Assembly: GCA_963753485.1 (NCBI GenBank)
Contig: CAVWCL010000018.1
Coordinates: 136,097-200,096, forward strand
DNA: 64,000 bases
From: CAWDLX01 sp963753485
GTDB lineage: Bacteria; Actinomycetota; Actinomycetes; Mycobacteriales; Micromonosporaceae
Direction of reading: 5' to 3'
Shown: one piece after another, positions 44,009-52,226 of the stretch
How positions within the stretch are numbered: the stretch's first letter is position 1
How the letters are laid out: every line of letters starts with the position of its first letter
The notes under the pieces: generated by a model
Database searches by the model: none
What the model saw: the letters and a program-made list of their open reading frames with translations, nothing else
Told to the model about the DNA's origin: nothing
Made by a program: the position numbers and the translations under genes

Positions 44009-44791
44009 GTGTTAGTAGGAGACGTCTCAACCTGCCCTTGGATGGTGAACGCGCGGGGGCTTACCGTCCGCGCGCTGGTTGGTCGGAAGGAGACCGTGGC
44101 CGAGATACCGCATGCGCAGGTGGTCGAGCAGCCCGCCCACATCGTGCAGCGGCCTCACTACCATGAGATCGACCAATACCAGGTGGTGACCGCCGGCTCC
44201 GGGCGCATCGGAAACATCAAGGTCGGGCCCGGCTACTTCCACTACACCGATCGTGCGACAACCTATGGCCCGATCGTCTCGGATCCCGGCGGCATCCACT
44301 ACGTCGTGCTGCGGCCGAGAGGCGACATCGGGGTCGATGTCGAGGCGCAGTACATGCCCGAGGCGAGGCAATGCCGTTCGCGCAGGCCGGGCCGACATGG
44401 TTTCGGCAGCAGCGAGGCCGTGATGACTGGACGTGTCGAGAACGCGTGGCAACAGAGTCTGGACAACGGTGATGGCGGTCTGGTCGAGGCGATCTGCCTC
44501 GCCGCCGGTACGGTCATGCCCGAGCCGGTCGGGCGCAGCGACTGCGGCCCGGGCTACCTCGTGGCGCTGCGTGGTTCGCTCGTCGCTGGGGATACGGAGC
44601 TCGTCACACCGTCGGTCCTATGGCTCGAGGAGACTGACGAGTGGCCCGAGATCCTCACCCATGCGGACGCAGCGGTGGCCGCGTGGTTCAGCTTCTCCCG
44701 GGCACACCGGGCAGAAGCCTCATCGGCGCCGACGCGTGGACGCCGGAAAGGTGCCCACAGTGGACACTCGCTCGCGGCACCTCGTCAGTGA
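44009..44791 (+). CDS. Cupin-fold protein, copy 1
   Basis: 260 residues from GTG 44009, placed 7 bp after AAGGAG; GTG 44003 is possible but too close. The cupin motif 1 reads QRPHYHEIDQYQVVTAGSGR with three likely metal ligands (H, H, E), followed by ATTYGPIVSDPGGIHYVVLR. A second, weaker cupin half may fill residues 150-230. It resembles the protein at 53633 (same ...TYGPIV... block and C-terminal layout). Function is unknown; many such cupins are dioxygenases or isomerases of ring-cleavage products. Confidence 0.6.
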   Translation: MLVGDVSTCPWMVNARGLTVRALVGRKETVAEIPHAQVVEQPAHIVQRPHYHEIDQYQVVTAGSGRIGNIKVGPGYFHYTDRATTYGPIVSDPGGIHYVVLRPRGDIGVDVEAQYMPEARQCRSRRPGRHGFGSSEAVMTGRVENAWQQSLDNGDGGLVEAICLAAGTVMPEPVGRSDCGPGYLVALRGSLVAGDTELVTPSVLWLEETDEWPEILTHADAAVAAWFSFSRAHRAEASSAPTRGRRKGAHSGHSLAAPRQ

Positions 44792-44882
44792 ATAATCAGG
44801 TCGTCAACCGTCGCGAGAGTGAGACACGCTTCGCGGATTCGCCAGGCCGCCGTCGATTGCGGCTATCGAGGGAGATGAAAAC

Positions 44883-45215
44883 ATGACTAGTCAAGACCCC
44901 AATTTCGGCGAGGGCGATCCCAACTTCGGGACCATTCACCCGATGAAGCCGGGTGGGCCGAAACTCGCGTGGGTAAAGGCGTCCGAGATCGCCGTGGGTG
45001 ACAGGGTTTATCTCGGCACCGTGTATATGCACACCGTTATCGATTCAGGCCCCGAGAAGGCTGGCCTCTGGCGGTTGGTCTTTGCTCACCCAGAGCTTGA
45101 CAAGCTGAATGTCCACTCGAGTGGGAAGCTCAGCGCCAGGTACCCGAAAGAGCGGCGCGTCCATGTCAATCCGAACTTCATATATCGGAAAATTGTTGGG
45201 GTAATGCCGGGTTAG
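44883..45215 (+). CDS. Conserved small protein of unknown function
   Basis: 110 residues from ATG 44883, with GGGAGATG upstream. It is basic with no clear motif; opening repeats DPNFGEGDPNFG and a strand-rich middle (GDRVYLGTVYMHTVIDSG). It lies between the cupin and the nitroreductase-like gene, all on the same strand with short gaps. No family recognised. Confidence 0.5.
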   Translation: MTSQDPNFGEGDPNFGTIHPMKPGGPKLAWVKASEIAVGDRVYLGTVYMHTVIDSGPEKAGLWRLVFAHPELDKLNVHSSGKLSARYPKERRVHVNPNFIYRKIVGVMPG

Positions 45216-45343
45216 TTCTTGGCGTAGTGTCGGCCGGCGCGGTCCCAGGGGCGTGTGCTCGTGTGTGCGGGCACGCCTGGACCTGGGGCCGTGCGGTCGC
45301 CGCTGGCCGATAAGGTTCGCACGACCAGAAGGGGCTGACTGCG

Positions 45344-45853
45344 ATGGAGACGTGGGAAGCGATTCGGACGCGGCGGCACGTCCGTAAATACCAGCAGCGG
45401 CCGATCCCGCTCGCCGATCTCGATCAGATCCTCGAGGCCGGCCGGGTCGCACCGTCGTGGTCGAACAAACAGGCGCGCGCCTTCGTCGTGGTAACCGATC
45501 GCGACCGACTCGCTGAACTCGCTACGGTTTCGGCCCGGGCCGGACATGTGCGGGACTCGGCGGCGGCAGTCGCCTTCGTCGTTCCGGACGATGACACGAT
45601 GATCGTTCAGTATTCCTACGATGCCGGCCAGGCGACGATGCTCATGGCCATCGCTGCAGTGAGCCTCGGGATCGGGAGCGCTCCGGCGGAGATCGGCGAC
45701 GGCCAGGAGCTGCGGAAGGTTCTCGGCCTGCCCGCCGACCAGCGATGCCTGCACGTCCTCGCGTTCGGCTACCCGGCTGACGGGCCGCTGGATCTGACCA
45801 CCAAACTCCACCGGCTCCCCTTCGACGAGATCGTCCACCGCGAATGTTGGTGA
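45344..45853 (+). CDS. Nitroreductase-family FMN protein
   Basis: 169 residues. FMN-binding RTRRHVRKYQQRPIPLADLD at the start, VAPSWSNKQARAFVVV, and GIGSAPAEIGDGQELRKVLG, FGYPAD near the end are the usual family blocks. Short for the family but complete. It may reduce a quinone or unsaturated intermediate; substrate unknown. 45854-46034 has one palindrome-like site and no gene. Confidence 0.75.
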   Translation: METWEAIRTRRHVRKYQQRPIPLADLDQILEAGRVAPSWSNKQARAFVVVTDRDRLAELATVSARAGHVRDSAAAVAFVVPDDDTMIVQYSYDAGQATMLMAIAAVSLGIGSAPAEIGDGQELRKVLGLPADQRCLHVLAFGYPADGPLDLTTKLHRLPFDEIVHRECW

Positions 45854-45891
45854 GCCGATGCTGCCATGACCGTCCCGGGCGTGGAGGCAAG

Positions 45892-45903
45892 ATTGTTGAT
45901 AAT
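45892..45903. promoter_or_regulatory. Possible GntR-type site upstream of the hydratase gene
   Basis: ATTGTTGATAAT differs by one base from the minus-strand reading ATTGTTGACAAT of the site at 19786-19797. It is about 130 bp before the hydratase start. No convincing -10 is seen, so its role is uncertain. Confidence 0.35.
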
Positions 45904-46034
45904 CTATTGGTCGGCGGGCGACTAGGTGACCGGGCGGCGGTTCTGGTGGCTCAGCCGGCTATGGCTTGCAACCGCTGAGGGCGGGCGGTCCGCCATCGCG
46001 GCGGCCGGCATCAGCCCAGTCCCATGGAGGGCAC

Positions 46035-46769
46035 GTGCAAACAGGTTCGGAGAGTTCGACAGCACTCATCGTCAGCGCCCACGCGGCCGACTTTGTGTGG
46101 CGGGCAGCCGGCGGCATCGCGACGATCACACAGAACGGAGGCAGGGCCCACATCCTGTGCCTCACCTACGGTGAGCGCGGCGAGTCGCAGGGACTATGGG
46201 CCAATCCCGACGCCGACGAGGCGTTCGTCAAGGCCCGACGCCACGAGCAATGTCTGCAGGCGGCGGGCATGCTCGGGGCGACGATCGAGTTCGCCGACGC
46301 TGGCGACTACCCCCTCCGGGCCACCGACGGCGTCTATGACCAGGTCGTGGCCGCCATGCGGGCGGTTCACCCTGACGTCATCATGACTCACGTCCAGCAC
46401 GACCCCTACAACCCCGACCACGCGTTGACCAATGAGATCGTGATCCGCGCGCGGATGATCGCTCAGGCAGCTGGGCACGACCGCTCGACGCGACCGCTCG
46501 GAGCGGCGCAGATCCTTCAATTCGAACCGCATCAGCCGGAGCAGTGCGCCTTCCATCCGAACGTCCTGCTCGACATCACGAGCGTCTTCGACCTTAAGCT
46601 CAAGGCAATGCAGGTCATGGAGGACGCCCAGGGACATCTGGTCGGCTATTACGCGGAGCTGGCCGGGCGACGAGCCGCCCAGGCGCGGCGCAATGGCGGC
46701 CCGAGCACAATCCGGCACGCCGAAGCCTACGAGCGGATGTTTCCGGTCGTGGTGGGTGATTTGTGGTGA
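46035..46769 (+). CDS. galB: 4-Oxalomesaconate hydratase-like (GalB, LmbE/PIG-L family)
   Basis: 244 residues from GTG 46035, with GGAGG at 46026-46030. It shows the GalB pattern: IVSAHAADFVWRAAGGIATI (zinc-site region with A for D of AHPDD), CLTYGERGESQGLW, DAGDYPLRA, THVQHDPYNPDHALTNEIVI, LQFEPHQPEQCAFHPNVLLD and HAEAYERMFPVV. GalB hydrates 4-oxalomesaconate from gallate cleavage to 4-carboxy-4-hydroxy-2-oxoadipate. The next gene overlaps and encodes the matching aldolase. A deacetylase role is the less likely alternative. Confidence 0.8.
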   Translation: MQTGSESSTALIVSAHAADFVWRAAGGIATITQNGGRAHILCLTYGERGESQGLWANPDADEAFVKARRHEQCLQAAGMLGATIEFADAGDYPLRATDGVYDQVVAAMRAVHPDVIMTHVQHDPYNPDHALTNEIVIRARMIAQAAGHDRSTRPLGAAQILQFEPHQPEQCAFHPNVLLDITSVFDLKLKAMQVMEDAQGHLVGYYAELAGRRAAQARRNGGPSTIRHAEAYERMFPVVVGDLW

Positions 46770-47461
46770 GCCACGTCATCCGGCGCAACCCGATTCCGCT
46801 CGACCGCAACGTGGCCGACGACCTACGCCGGCACGGCGTGGCGACGGTGCACGAGGCTCAAGGCCGCACAGGGCTGATGGCCCCCTACCTTCGGCCGATC
46901 TATCCCGAGCGATGCATCGCCGGGCGGGCGGTCACGGTCCTGTCACATCCGGGCGACAACCTCATGCTCCACGCGGCGATCGAGATGTGCGAGGAGGGCG
47001 ACGTACTGGTCTTCGCCACGACATCGGTCTCGACCGACGGCGCATTCGGTGACCTCCTAGCAACCTCGGCCCGGGCCCGCGGAGCCGTCGCATTGATCTG
47101 CGATGCCGGAGTGCGCGACGTCTCGGCGCTTCGTGCGATGGACTTCCCGGTGTGGGCCCGCGCGGTCTGTGCCCAAGGCACGGTGAAGGCGACGCCGGGA
47201 TCCGTAAACATCGACGTCGTGGTGGGCGGGAGGATCGTGCGCCCGGGCGACCTCGTCGTCGCCGACGACGACGGCGTCGTCGTGGTGCGCCGCGAGAACG
47301 GAAAGCAGGTGGCGGCTGCGGCGGCTGCCCGTGAGGCGAGCGAGGTGGAGAAGCGTCGGCGCCTTGCCGCCGGGGAGCTCGGGGTCGACATCTATGGCCT
47401 GCGCGACCTGCTGGCCAAGCTCGGCGTCGCCTACGAGGACGAGTCGCCAGAGGCGAGCTGA
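46766..47461 (+). CDS. 4-Hydroxy-4-methyl/carboxy-2-oxoglutarate aldolase-like (LigK/GalC, RraA fold)
   Basis: 231 residues from GTG 46766 overlapping the hydratase stop (GTGA); GTG 46763 is also possible. Family blocks: GVATVHEAQGRTGLMAPYLR, GRAVTVLSHPGDNLMLHAAI, GAFGDLLATSARARGAVALI, CDAGVRD (metal Asp and Arg) and VGGRIVRPGDLVVADDDGVV. The enzyme splits 4-carboxy-4-hydroxy-2-oxoadipate into pyruvate and oxaloacetate. Together with the hydratase it completes a gallate/protocatechuate 4,5-cleavage type route. Confidence 0.85.
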   Translation: MSHVIRRNPIPLDRNVADDLRRHGVATVHEAQGRTGLMAPYLRPIYPERCIAGRAVTVLSHPGDNLMLHAAIEMCEEGDVLVFATTSVSTDGAFGDLLATSARARGAVALICDAGVRDVSALRAMDFPVWARAVCAQGTVKATPGSVNIDVVVGGRIVRPGDLVVADDDGVVVVRRENGKQVAAAAAAREASEVEKRRRLAAGELGVDIYGLRDLLAKLGVAYEDESPEAS

Positions 47462-47614
47462 CGCGGCCGGCCTCGGTTGTTGTATCCATAGTGGACGATA
47501 AGGCGTCATGGCGGCGTCACGGGAATCACTCCCGTTAAGCCTACGACAGCTGCCCAAAATCTCAATGATGGCGGATGTGGCGCGCGAAACCTTTCTTGGG
47601 CTATGATCATCGGC

Positions 47615-48180
47615 ATGAATACTGCACTGATTGTTGGTGATACCCAGGTCGGAATCGTCGCGCGTTTTCCGAACGCTGAGAAGCTGCTCGCGAGGCTGGC
47701 GCAGGCGATCGAGGCCGCTCGGAAGGCTGGTGTCCCGGTCGTCTTCGTGCGCTCGGCGTTCCGCGTTGGCGGCCCGGAGATCAGCCGACGGAACAAGGCG
47801 TTCGGGGCCATGATCGGCTCCCCGGCGGTCGCGGGGGGGAGAACGACGAGGCGAGGGCGATTCACCCGAGTGTGGCGCCACTGTCCACAGAGGTCGTTGT
47901 TACGAAGCGGCGAACGTCCGCGTTCTCGGGTGGCGATCTCGACATCGTGCTTCGGTCGCTGGACGTGGACCACCTCGTCCTCACCGGCCTCGCGACCTCT
48001 GGGGTCGTACTCTCGACAGTGCGGCAGGCCGCTGATCTGGACTTCCGCCTGACTGTTTTGAGCAATGGATGTCAAGACTTCGATGAAGAGGTACATGACC
48101 TCCTGATGAACCGGGTCTTTCCGCGTCAGGCCGACGTGCTGACGGTGGAACACTGGGTCTCATCTCTTAGCGGAAACTGA
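47615..48180 (+). pseudogene. Isochorismatase-family hydrolase interrupted by a frameshift
   Basis: Frame 1 from ATG 47615 reads TALIVGDTQVGIVARFPNAE (catalytic Asp) to about 47835; the rest continues in another frame with ENDEARAIHPSV, VVVTKRRTSAFSGGDLD (catalytic Lys) and VLTGLATSGVVLSTVRQA, where the usual nucleophile Cys is Ser (GLATSG), to the stop at 48180. The shift is at a run of seven G (47833-47839), which suggests a one-base indel. It may be a true pseudogene, a sequencing error or phase variation. Confidence 0.75.
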
Positions 48181-48216
48181 GGCAGGCGCGAGGTCATCCG
48201 TCGGTGGCCCGCGATC

Positions 48217-48259
48217 GCCAACGAGACTGTTGACATCTGGCGAGGCCACGGGTCACCAT
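48217..48259 (+). promoter_or_regulatory. Operator-promoter, copy 3 (upstream of MftD-like gene)
   Basis: GCCAACGAGACTGTTGAC (48217-48234) matches the reverse reading of copies 1 and 2 (GTCAACGAAACTGTTGAC) at 16 of 18 positions, and continues with ATCT as they do. TTGACA is at 48230-48235; the -10 is weak (CACCAT at 48254-48259, 18-bp spacing). Confidence 0.6.
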
Positions 48260-48396
48260 TGACACGTCCGAAACAGGGCCGCTGCGGAGATTCCGCTCTC
48301 TGGATGACTCCCCCGGAGCAGCCGCGCGTCGTCCCACCCGGGTCGCGCCACCACCATCGGGAACCATTGCTGCTCCCGAGAGAGGCGAAGAGCTGC

Positions 48397-49566
48397 GTGA
48401 AAGGTAAGCTTGAGTCGGTCGCCGAGGCGGAACGACTCGCCAGGAAGCGAGTTCCCGAGCCGGTGTTCATGTCGCTTGTGGGAGGGCGGGAAAATGGTCG
48501 CACCCGCGACCTGAACGTCGCTTCCTTCGATGAGCTGGGCTTCCGTGCCCGCGTCGTCGTGGGCCTGCCACCAGCCCGCGAGCTAAATACGACCGTTCTG
48601 GGCCAGGACGTGTCCATGCCGGTGATCATCGCGCCGGTCGGCGCGCATGCCGTGGTGCCAGACGGCGAGCTGCCGGTCGCCCGGGCGGCGGCGAAGGCGG
48701 GGATCGCGATCAGCCAGAGCAACTTCGCAAACTCACCGTTCGAGGAGGTGGCAGCCGCCAACCCGTCAGCTTTCTTCCAGCTCTTCTGGGCTGGCACCCG
48801 TGAAGACATCGCCGAGCGCGTCGAGCGGATGAAGAGGGCCGGTGCCAAGGCTCTCATCTACACCGCGGACTCTGCTCCCGCCGCATATCACGGGTCCGAC
48901 TGGGGGGCGCCCGTGATCCCGACGCGCATTGATCTCAAGACGGCGATAACCTACGCGCCCACGGCGCTGGCTCATCCGCGTTGGCTGCTCGACTTTCTGC
49001 GTCACGGCGGGTTTCCGGAGATGAGGGTTCCAAACATGTCGGCCGGGTCAGGCAAAGGCCCGCGGCTGGCGGAGGCCGTTCGGAACCGGGCCGAGACGCC
49101 GATGCCGACCTGGAAGGACCTGGCCTGGCTTCGCGAGCTCTGGGGCGGCCACTTCATGCTCAAGGGCATTCTCACTCCGGACGACGCTCGGAGAGCGGTG
49201 GATATCGGCGCGACAGCAATCTCGGTGTCCAACCACGGCGGCAACGTCATCGACGGCGCGGTCGCGACTATACGAGCCCTGCCGGCCGTCGTCGACGCCG
49301 TCGGCGACCAGGTCGAGGTGCTGCTCGATGGGGGAGTTCGACGAGGCAACGACGTCGCCAAGGCGCTGGCCCTCGGCGCCCGGGCCGTGCTCATCGGTCG
49401 CGCGTGGGTCTACGGTCTCGCTGCCTGTGGAGGACGGGGCGTTCTGGATGTCCTCAACCTCCTCCGTCGTGGCCTCGACAACGCGCTAGTCCACCTTGGA
49501 CATTCGTCGGTTCAACAGCTGAACCCCGACGACCTTGTCATTCCCGAAGGCTTTTGCCTGAAATAA
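48397..49566 (+). CDS. FMN-dependent alpha-hydroxyacid-dehydrogenase family protein resembling pre-mycofactocin synthase (MftD)
   Basis: 389 residues from GTG 48397 (weak GAGGCGAAG upstream). Blocks: VAEAERLARKRVPEPVFMSL, FRARVVVGLPPARELNTTVL, MPVIIAPVGAHAVVPDGELP, YTADSAPAAYHGSDWGAPVI, GHFMLKGILTPDDARRAVDI, ISVSNHGGNVIDGAVATIRA (active-site His) and VEVLLDGGVRRGNDVAKALA. The pattern PTW-x-D-x-AWLRE-x-WGG and the SNHGGN-x-(L/I)DG form are closer to MftD than to lactate or glycolate oxidase. No other mycofactocin genes are in the window. A 2-hydroxyacid oxidase function in this pathway is also possible. Confidence 0.75.
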   Translation: MKGKLESVAEAERLARKRVPEPVFMSLVGGRENGRTRDLNVASFDELGFRARVVVGLPPARELNTTVLGQDVSMPVIIAPVGAHAVVPDGELPVARAAAKAGIAISQSNFANSPFEEVAAANPSAFFQLFWAGTREDIAERVERMKRAGAKALIYTADSAPAAYHGSDWGAPVIPTRIDLKTAITYAPTALAHPRWLLDFLRHGGFPEMRVPNMSAGSGKGPRLAEAVRNRAETPMPTWKDLAWLRELWGGHFMLKGILTPDDARRAVDIGATAISVSNHGGNVIDGAVATIRALPAVVDAVGDQVEVLLDGGVRRGNDVAKALALGARAVLIGRAWVYGLAACGGRGVLDVLNLLRRGLDNALVHLGHSSVQQLNPDDLVIPEGFCLK

Positions 49567-49598
49567 TGGCACGCCGCCGCGTCTCGGGCGACGAGACG

Positions 49599-49641
49599 GT
49601 CAACCAAACTGTTGACATCCGTGGGCGGGCCACTCTAGAGT
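49599..49641 (+). promoter_or_regulatory. Operator-promoter, copy 4 (upstream of binding-protein gene)
   Basis: GTCAACCAAACTGTTGAC (49599-49616) differs from the reverse reading of copies 1 and 2 at one base. TTGACA (49612-49617), 18 bp, TAGAGT (49636-49641) is a near-consensus promoter overlapped by the operator. The transcript would have a leader of about 230 nt, including the conserved leader at 49711-49878. Confidence 0.75.
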
Positions 49642-49710
49642 CAGCCCAGGTCCGGAAGACCCCGGAGGCCAGCTAAACCATCCGAGCTGTTTACGACCTG
49701 CGCCGTCCTG

Positions 49711-49878
49711 GTTGCGGCAAGCGGCGGCACCAGCGGCGAGCTGATTTAGAGCAGTGCTTCGCGCACTGCACCCGAGTCGTGTCTGACGAGGTGGCGTTTC
49801 AGTCCTGGCCAACCTAGTCAGGCCACCAAGTTATCGTTCGCATCCCTCGCGGAGGGTTGTGTAACAAAGGAGCGGCAC
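49711..49878 (+). repeat. Conserved leader, copy B (upstream of intact binding-protein gene)
   Basis: Contains the same ordered blocks as copy A at 34891-35054: GTTGCGGCA, GGCGAGCTGATT, GTGCTTCGCGC, GTCTGACGAGGTGGCG, TCGTTCGC and GGAGCGGCACATG. A hairpin GCAGTGC-TTCGC-GCACTGC (49751-49769) is in its centre. Its first 30 bases descend from the 3' end of a MetE-like gene. It fills most of the 312-bp gap 49567-49878, which has no gene. Confidence 0.75.
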
Positions 49879-51483
49879 ATGTCCGCAATGTTGATCAGTG
49901 GCATTGCCAGCCGGCGGCTGCAGTCGACTCGGCGAAAGGCAACGGTCGGACTCGCAGTCATCGTGGTAGGCCTCGCATCGGCGAGTTGCAGCTCATCAAA
50001 CTCTCCCGGAACTTCGGGAGACGATACCCCGACCCGTGGCGGGACCCTGGTTCAATTGGAGAAGGATATTGCTCCGACCATCGACCCCGCGCTGAACCAA
50101 TTCATGGACACGACTCTGGCGGAGCTCGAGGCGATCTACGGGCCCGGTCTGGTGTACACCGATTCCAAGACCGGCGAAGTGAAGATGGGTTTCGCGGAGT
50201 CGTTGACGACTGGGGACAACGGACACGTCTGGACCCTGAAGCTGCGCACAGGTCTCAAGTTCAGCGATGACACGGCCTTCGACGCGGCGGCGGTCGCGTT
50301 CAACCTCGCTCGTGCCGCGGACCCGGCGACCGGCTCGCCAATGCAGGCCGCGGCGAAGCAGCTGAGCACGAAGGTGATCGACGCGACGACGCTGGAGATC
50401 ACCTCCAATCCAAGTAACGCGCAGTTTCCGACGATCATGGCGCAGAACTTCGCGTTCGTCGCCTCGCCGACCGCCATCCGGGCCGCCGGCAAGGATTTCG
50501 GCGCCAAGCCGGTCGGGCCGGGGCCGTTCAAGGTCAAGAGCTACGACTATGGCGTCTCGTGGACCTTTGAGCGCAACCCCAACTACGAGTTGTTTGCTCC
50601 AGGCCAGCCGTATCTCGACGGGGTCAAGATCGTCCGCTCTGAGTCGAATGAATCCAGCCTGGCGGCCATTCAGGCGGGACAAGGCGATACCTGGAGGGCG
50701 GTGAACGGGCAGAGCATCGACCAGTCCCGCAAGATCGGTCTGACCGTGGGCGACTACCCGCAACCAGCGATGGGCTACCTGACGTTCAACACGACCCGAC
50801 CGCCGTTCGACGACGTGCGTGCACGCAAGGCCGTCTACCTCGCGCTCGACCGGGAGGCTGTTACCAACGTCTGGCTGGCGGGGAACTCGACCGCGATGAA
50901 CCTGTTCAGCCCAGGGGGACCGTTCTACAGTCAGCAGTACGACTTCCCGAAGGCCAACGCCGCCGAGGCGCAGCGCCTCTTCGATGAGCTCGCCGCCGAG
51001 GGCAAGCGGGTGGAGTTCGCGGTAACGTGGCCGGAAGTCGGTGCCGCCGGCAACGTCGCAGCCTACGTCCCAGGCGTGCTCTCCAAATTCAAGAACGTGA
51101 CGGCAACAGAAAAATCCCTCCCGCGCACACAGTACAAACAGGACCAGGCTACGGGCAATTTCCAGATGACCTCTGGAAGCATAAATAGTCTGATACCCGG
51201 CGCATTTGACAACTTCAAGACCGGCGGGGGTGTCAACTGGGGCATGTGGAGCGATCCGAAGGTTGATGATGCGCTCGCCACGATCCAGAGCTCGACCGAC
51301 CAGGGCACGCTAAAGAAGGCCTGGAACACCATTCAGCAGGAGATCATCGACCAGGTTCCCTTCGTTCCGGCCTGGCGCGGCAACTATGGCTTCGCCTACG
51401 ACGCAAAGAAGTTCGGTGGCTTGGAGCTGACGTACTACGGCCAGGCCCCGTTGTTCGGCGGGATCTACATCAAGAGCACCTGA
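49879..51483 (+). CDS. Peptide-type ABC transporter substrate-binding lipoprotein (SBP_bac_5)
   Basis: 534 residues with strong AAAGGAGCGG upstream. Signal region RRKATVGLAVIVVGLASASC; a cysteine at 37 is the likely lipidation site although the lipobox is weak. SBP_bac_5 features: GGTLVQLEKDIAPTIDPALN, WTLKLRTGLKFSDDTAFDAA, and KPVGPGPFKVKSYDYGVSWT. It would serve the permeases at 32464-34379 and ATPases at 23243-25380. Operator-promoter copy 4 links its expression to the MetE-like and Rdx genes. Confidence 0.9.
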   Translation: MSAMLISGIASRRLQSTRRKATVGLAVIVVGLASASCSSSNSPGTSGDDTPTRGGTLVQLEKDIAPTIDPALNQFMDTTLAELEAIYGPGLVYTDSKTGEVKMGFAESLTTGDNGHVWTLKLRTGLKFSDDTAFDAAAVAFNLARAADPATGSPMQAAAKQLSTKVIDATTLEITSNPSNAQFPTIMAQNFAFVASPTAIRAAGKDFGAKPVGPGPFKVKSYDYGVSWTFERNPNYELFAPGQPYLDGVKIVRSESNESSLAAIQAGQGDTWRAVNGQSIDQSRKIGLTVGDYPQPAMGYLTFNTTRPPFDDVRARKAVYLALDREAVTNVWLAGNSTAMNLFSPGGPFYSQQYDFPKANAAEAQRLFDELAAEGKRVEFAVTWPEVGAAGNVAAYVPGVLSKFKNVTATEKSLPRTQYKQDQATGNFQMTSGSINSLIPGAFDNFKTGGGVNWGMWSDPKVDDALATIQSSTDQGTLKKAWNTIQQEIIDQVPFVPAWRGNYGFAYDAKKFGGLELTYYGQAPLFGGIYIKST

Positions 51484-51502
51484 CCCTGGCCCACGCTGGT
51501 CG

Positions 51503-51551
51503 CTCGGTCGTATGGTGCGGGCCAAGCCCGGGCCCGCACCATACGACCGAG
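51503..51551 (+). terminator. Long hairpin terminator after the binding-protein gene
   Basis: A perfect 21-bp stem (51503-51523 with 51531-51551; left arm begins CTCGGTCGTATGG) and 7-nt loop AAGCCCG, starting 19 bp beyond the stop. No T tract follows. A decayed version (GCTCGGTCGTGTGG, near 51993) follows the truncated copy of the gene. Confidence 0.75.
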
Positions 51552-51982
51552 CTGATTGAGAGAGCAGCGCGCAGTGGACGCGAGTGGGGTCTGACGGGGT
51601 GGCAGTCGGTAACAATCAAGGCCCTTCCGCGCACGCAGCACCAGCAGGACCAGGCTACGGGCAATTTCCAGATGACCTCTGGGAGCTAACTAGCCTGATA
51701 CCTGGCGTTTTTACCAACTTCAAGACGGGCGGGAGTGTCAACTGGGGCATGTGCAGCGATCCGAAGGTTGCGCTCGACACGATCCAGGGGTCGACAGACC
51801 AGAACCAGCAGCGGAAGGCCTGGAACATCATTCAGCAGGAGATCGTCGACCAGCTTCCCTTCGTTCCGGCCTGGCGCGGCAACTATGGCTTCGCGTACGA
51901 CGCTCGCAAGTTCCGTGGCGTGGAGCTGACGTACTACGGCCAGATCGCCTTCTGGGGCCCGATGTACAGCTTGAGCGCCTGA
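51549..51982 (+). pseudogene. Truncated duplicate of the binding-protein gene (leader fragment plus C-terminus)
   Basis: After a partial leader (51549-51600) the DNA repeats the 3' part of the intact gene from GGACCAGGCTACGGGCAATT onward, with a one-base loss near 51685 that shifts the frame. The last 90 codons (LIPGVFTNFKTGGSVNWGMC, AWNIIQQEIVDQLPFVPAWR, GNYGFAYDARKFRGVELTYY) end at 51982. The middle of the gene is missing, so it is non-functional. 51983-52226 has no gene. Confidence 0.85.
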
Positions 51983-52226
51983 CTTGCCTGATCGCTCGGT
52001 CGTGTGGGGGCTCAGCCCGGGCTTGGCCCGAGTCCGACCCCGCCCTGGTCGCTCGGTCGCAATACGGCGAGCAACAGCACGCAGCGGGTGTGGCGGGCGG
52101 TTATGACGCCGGGTTGCGGGCCGATGGTGTGTTCAAGGCGATCTACCGGGTTCAGGCGCCACCGATCCTGTTCGAGCCCAACAACCGTAAGTCCGCTACT
52201 CCCAGTCCATCGAGGGAGATTGAACT

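Noticed and set aside
48397..49566. Presence of a mycofactocin biosynthesis locus
   Set aside because: Only an MftD-like protein is found; no MftA precursor, radical-SAM MftC or MftB-like gene could be read nearby.
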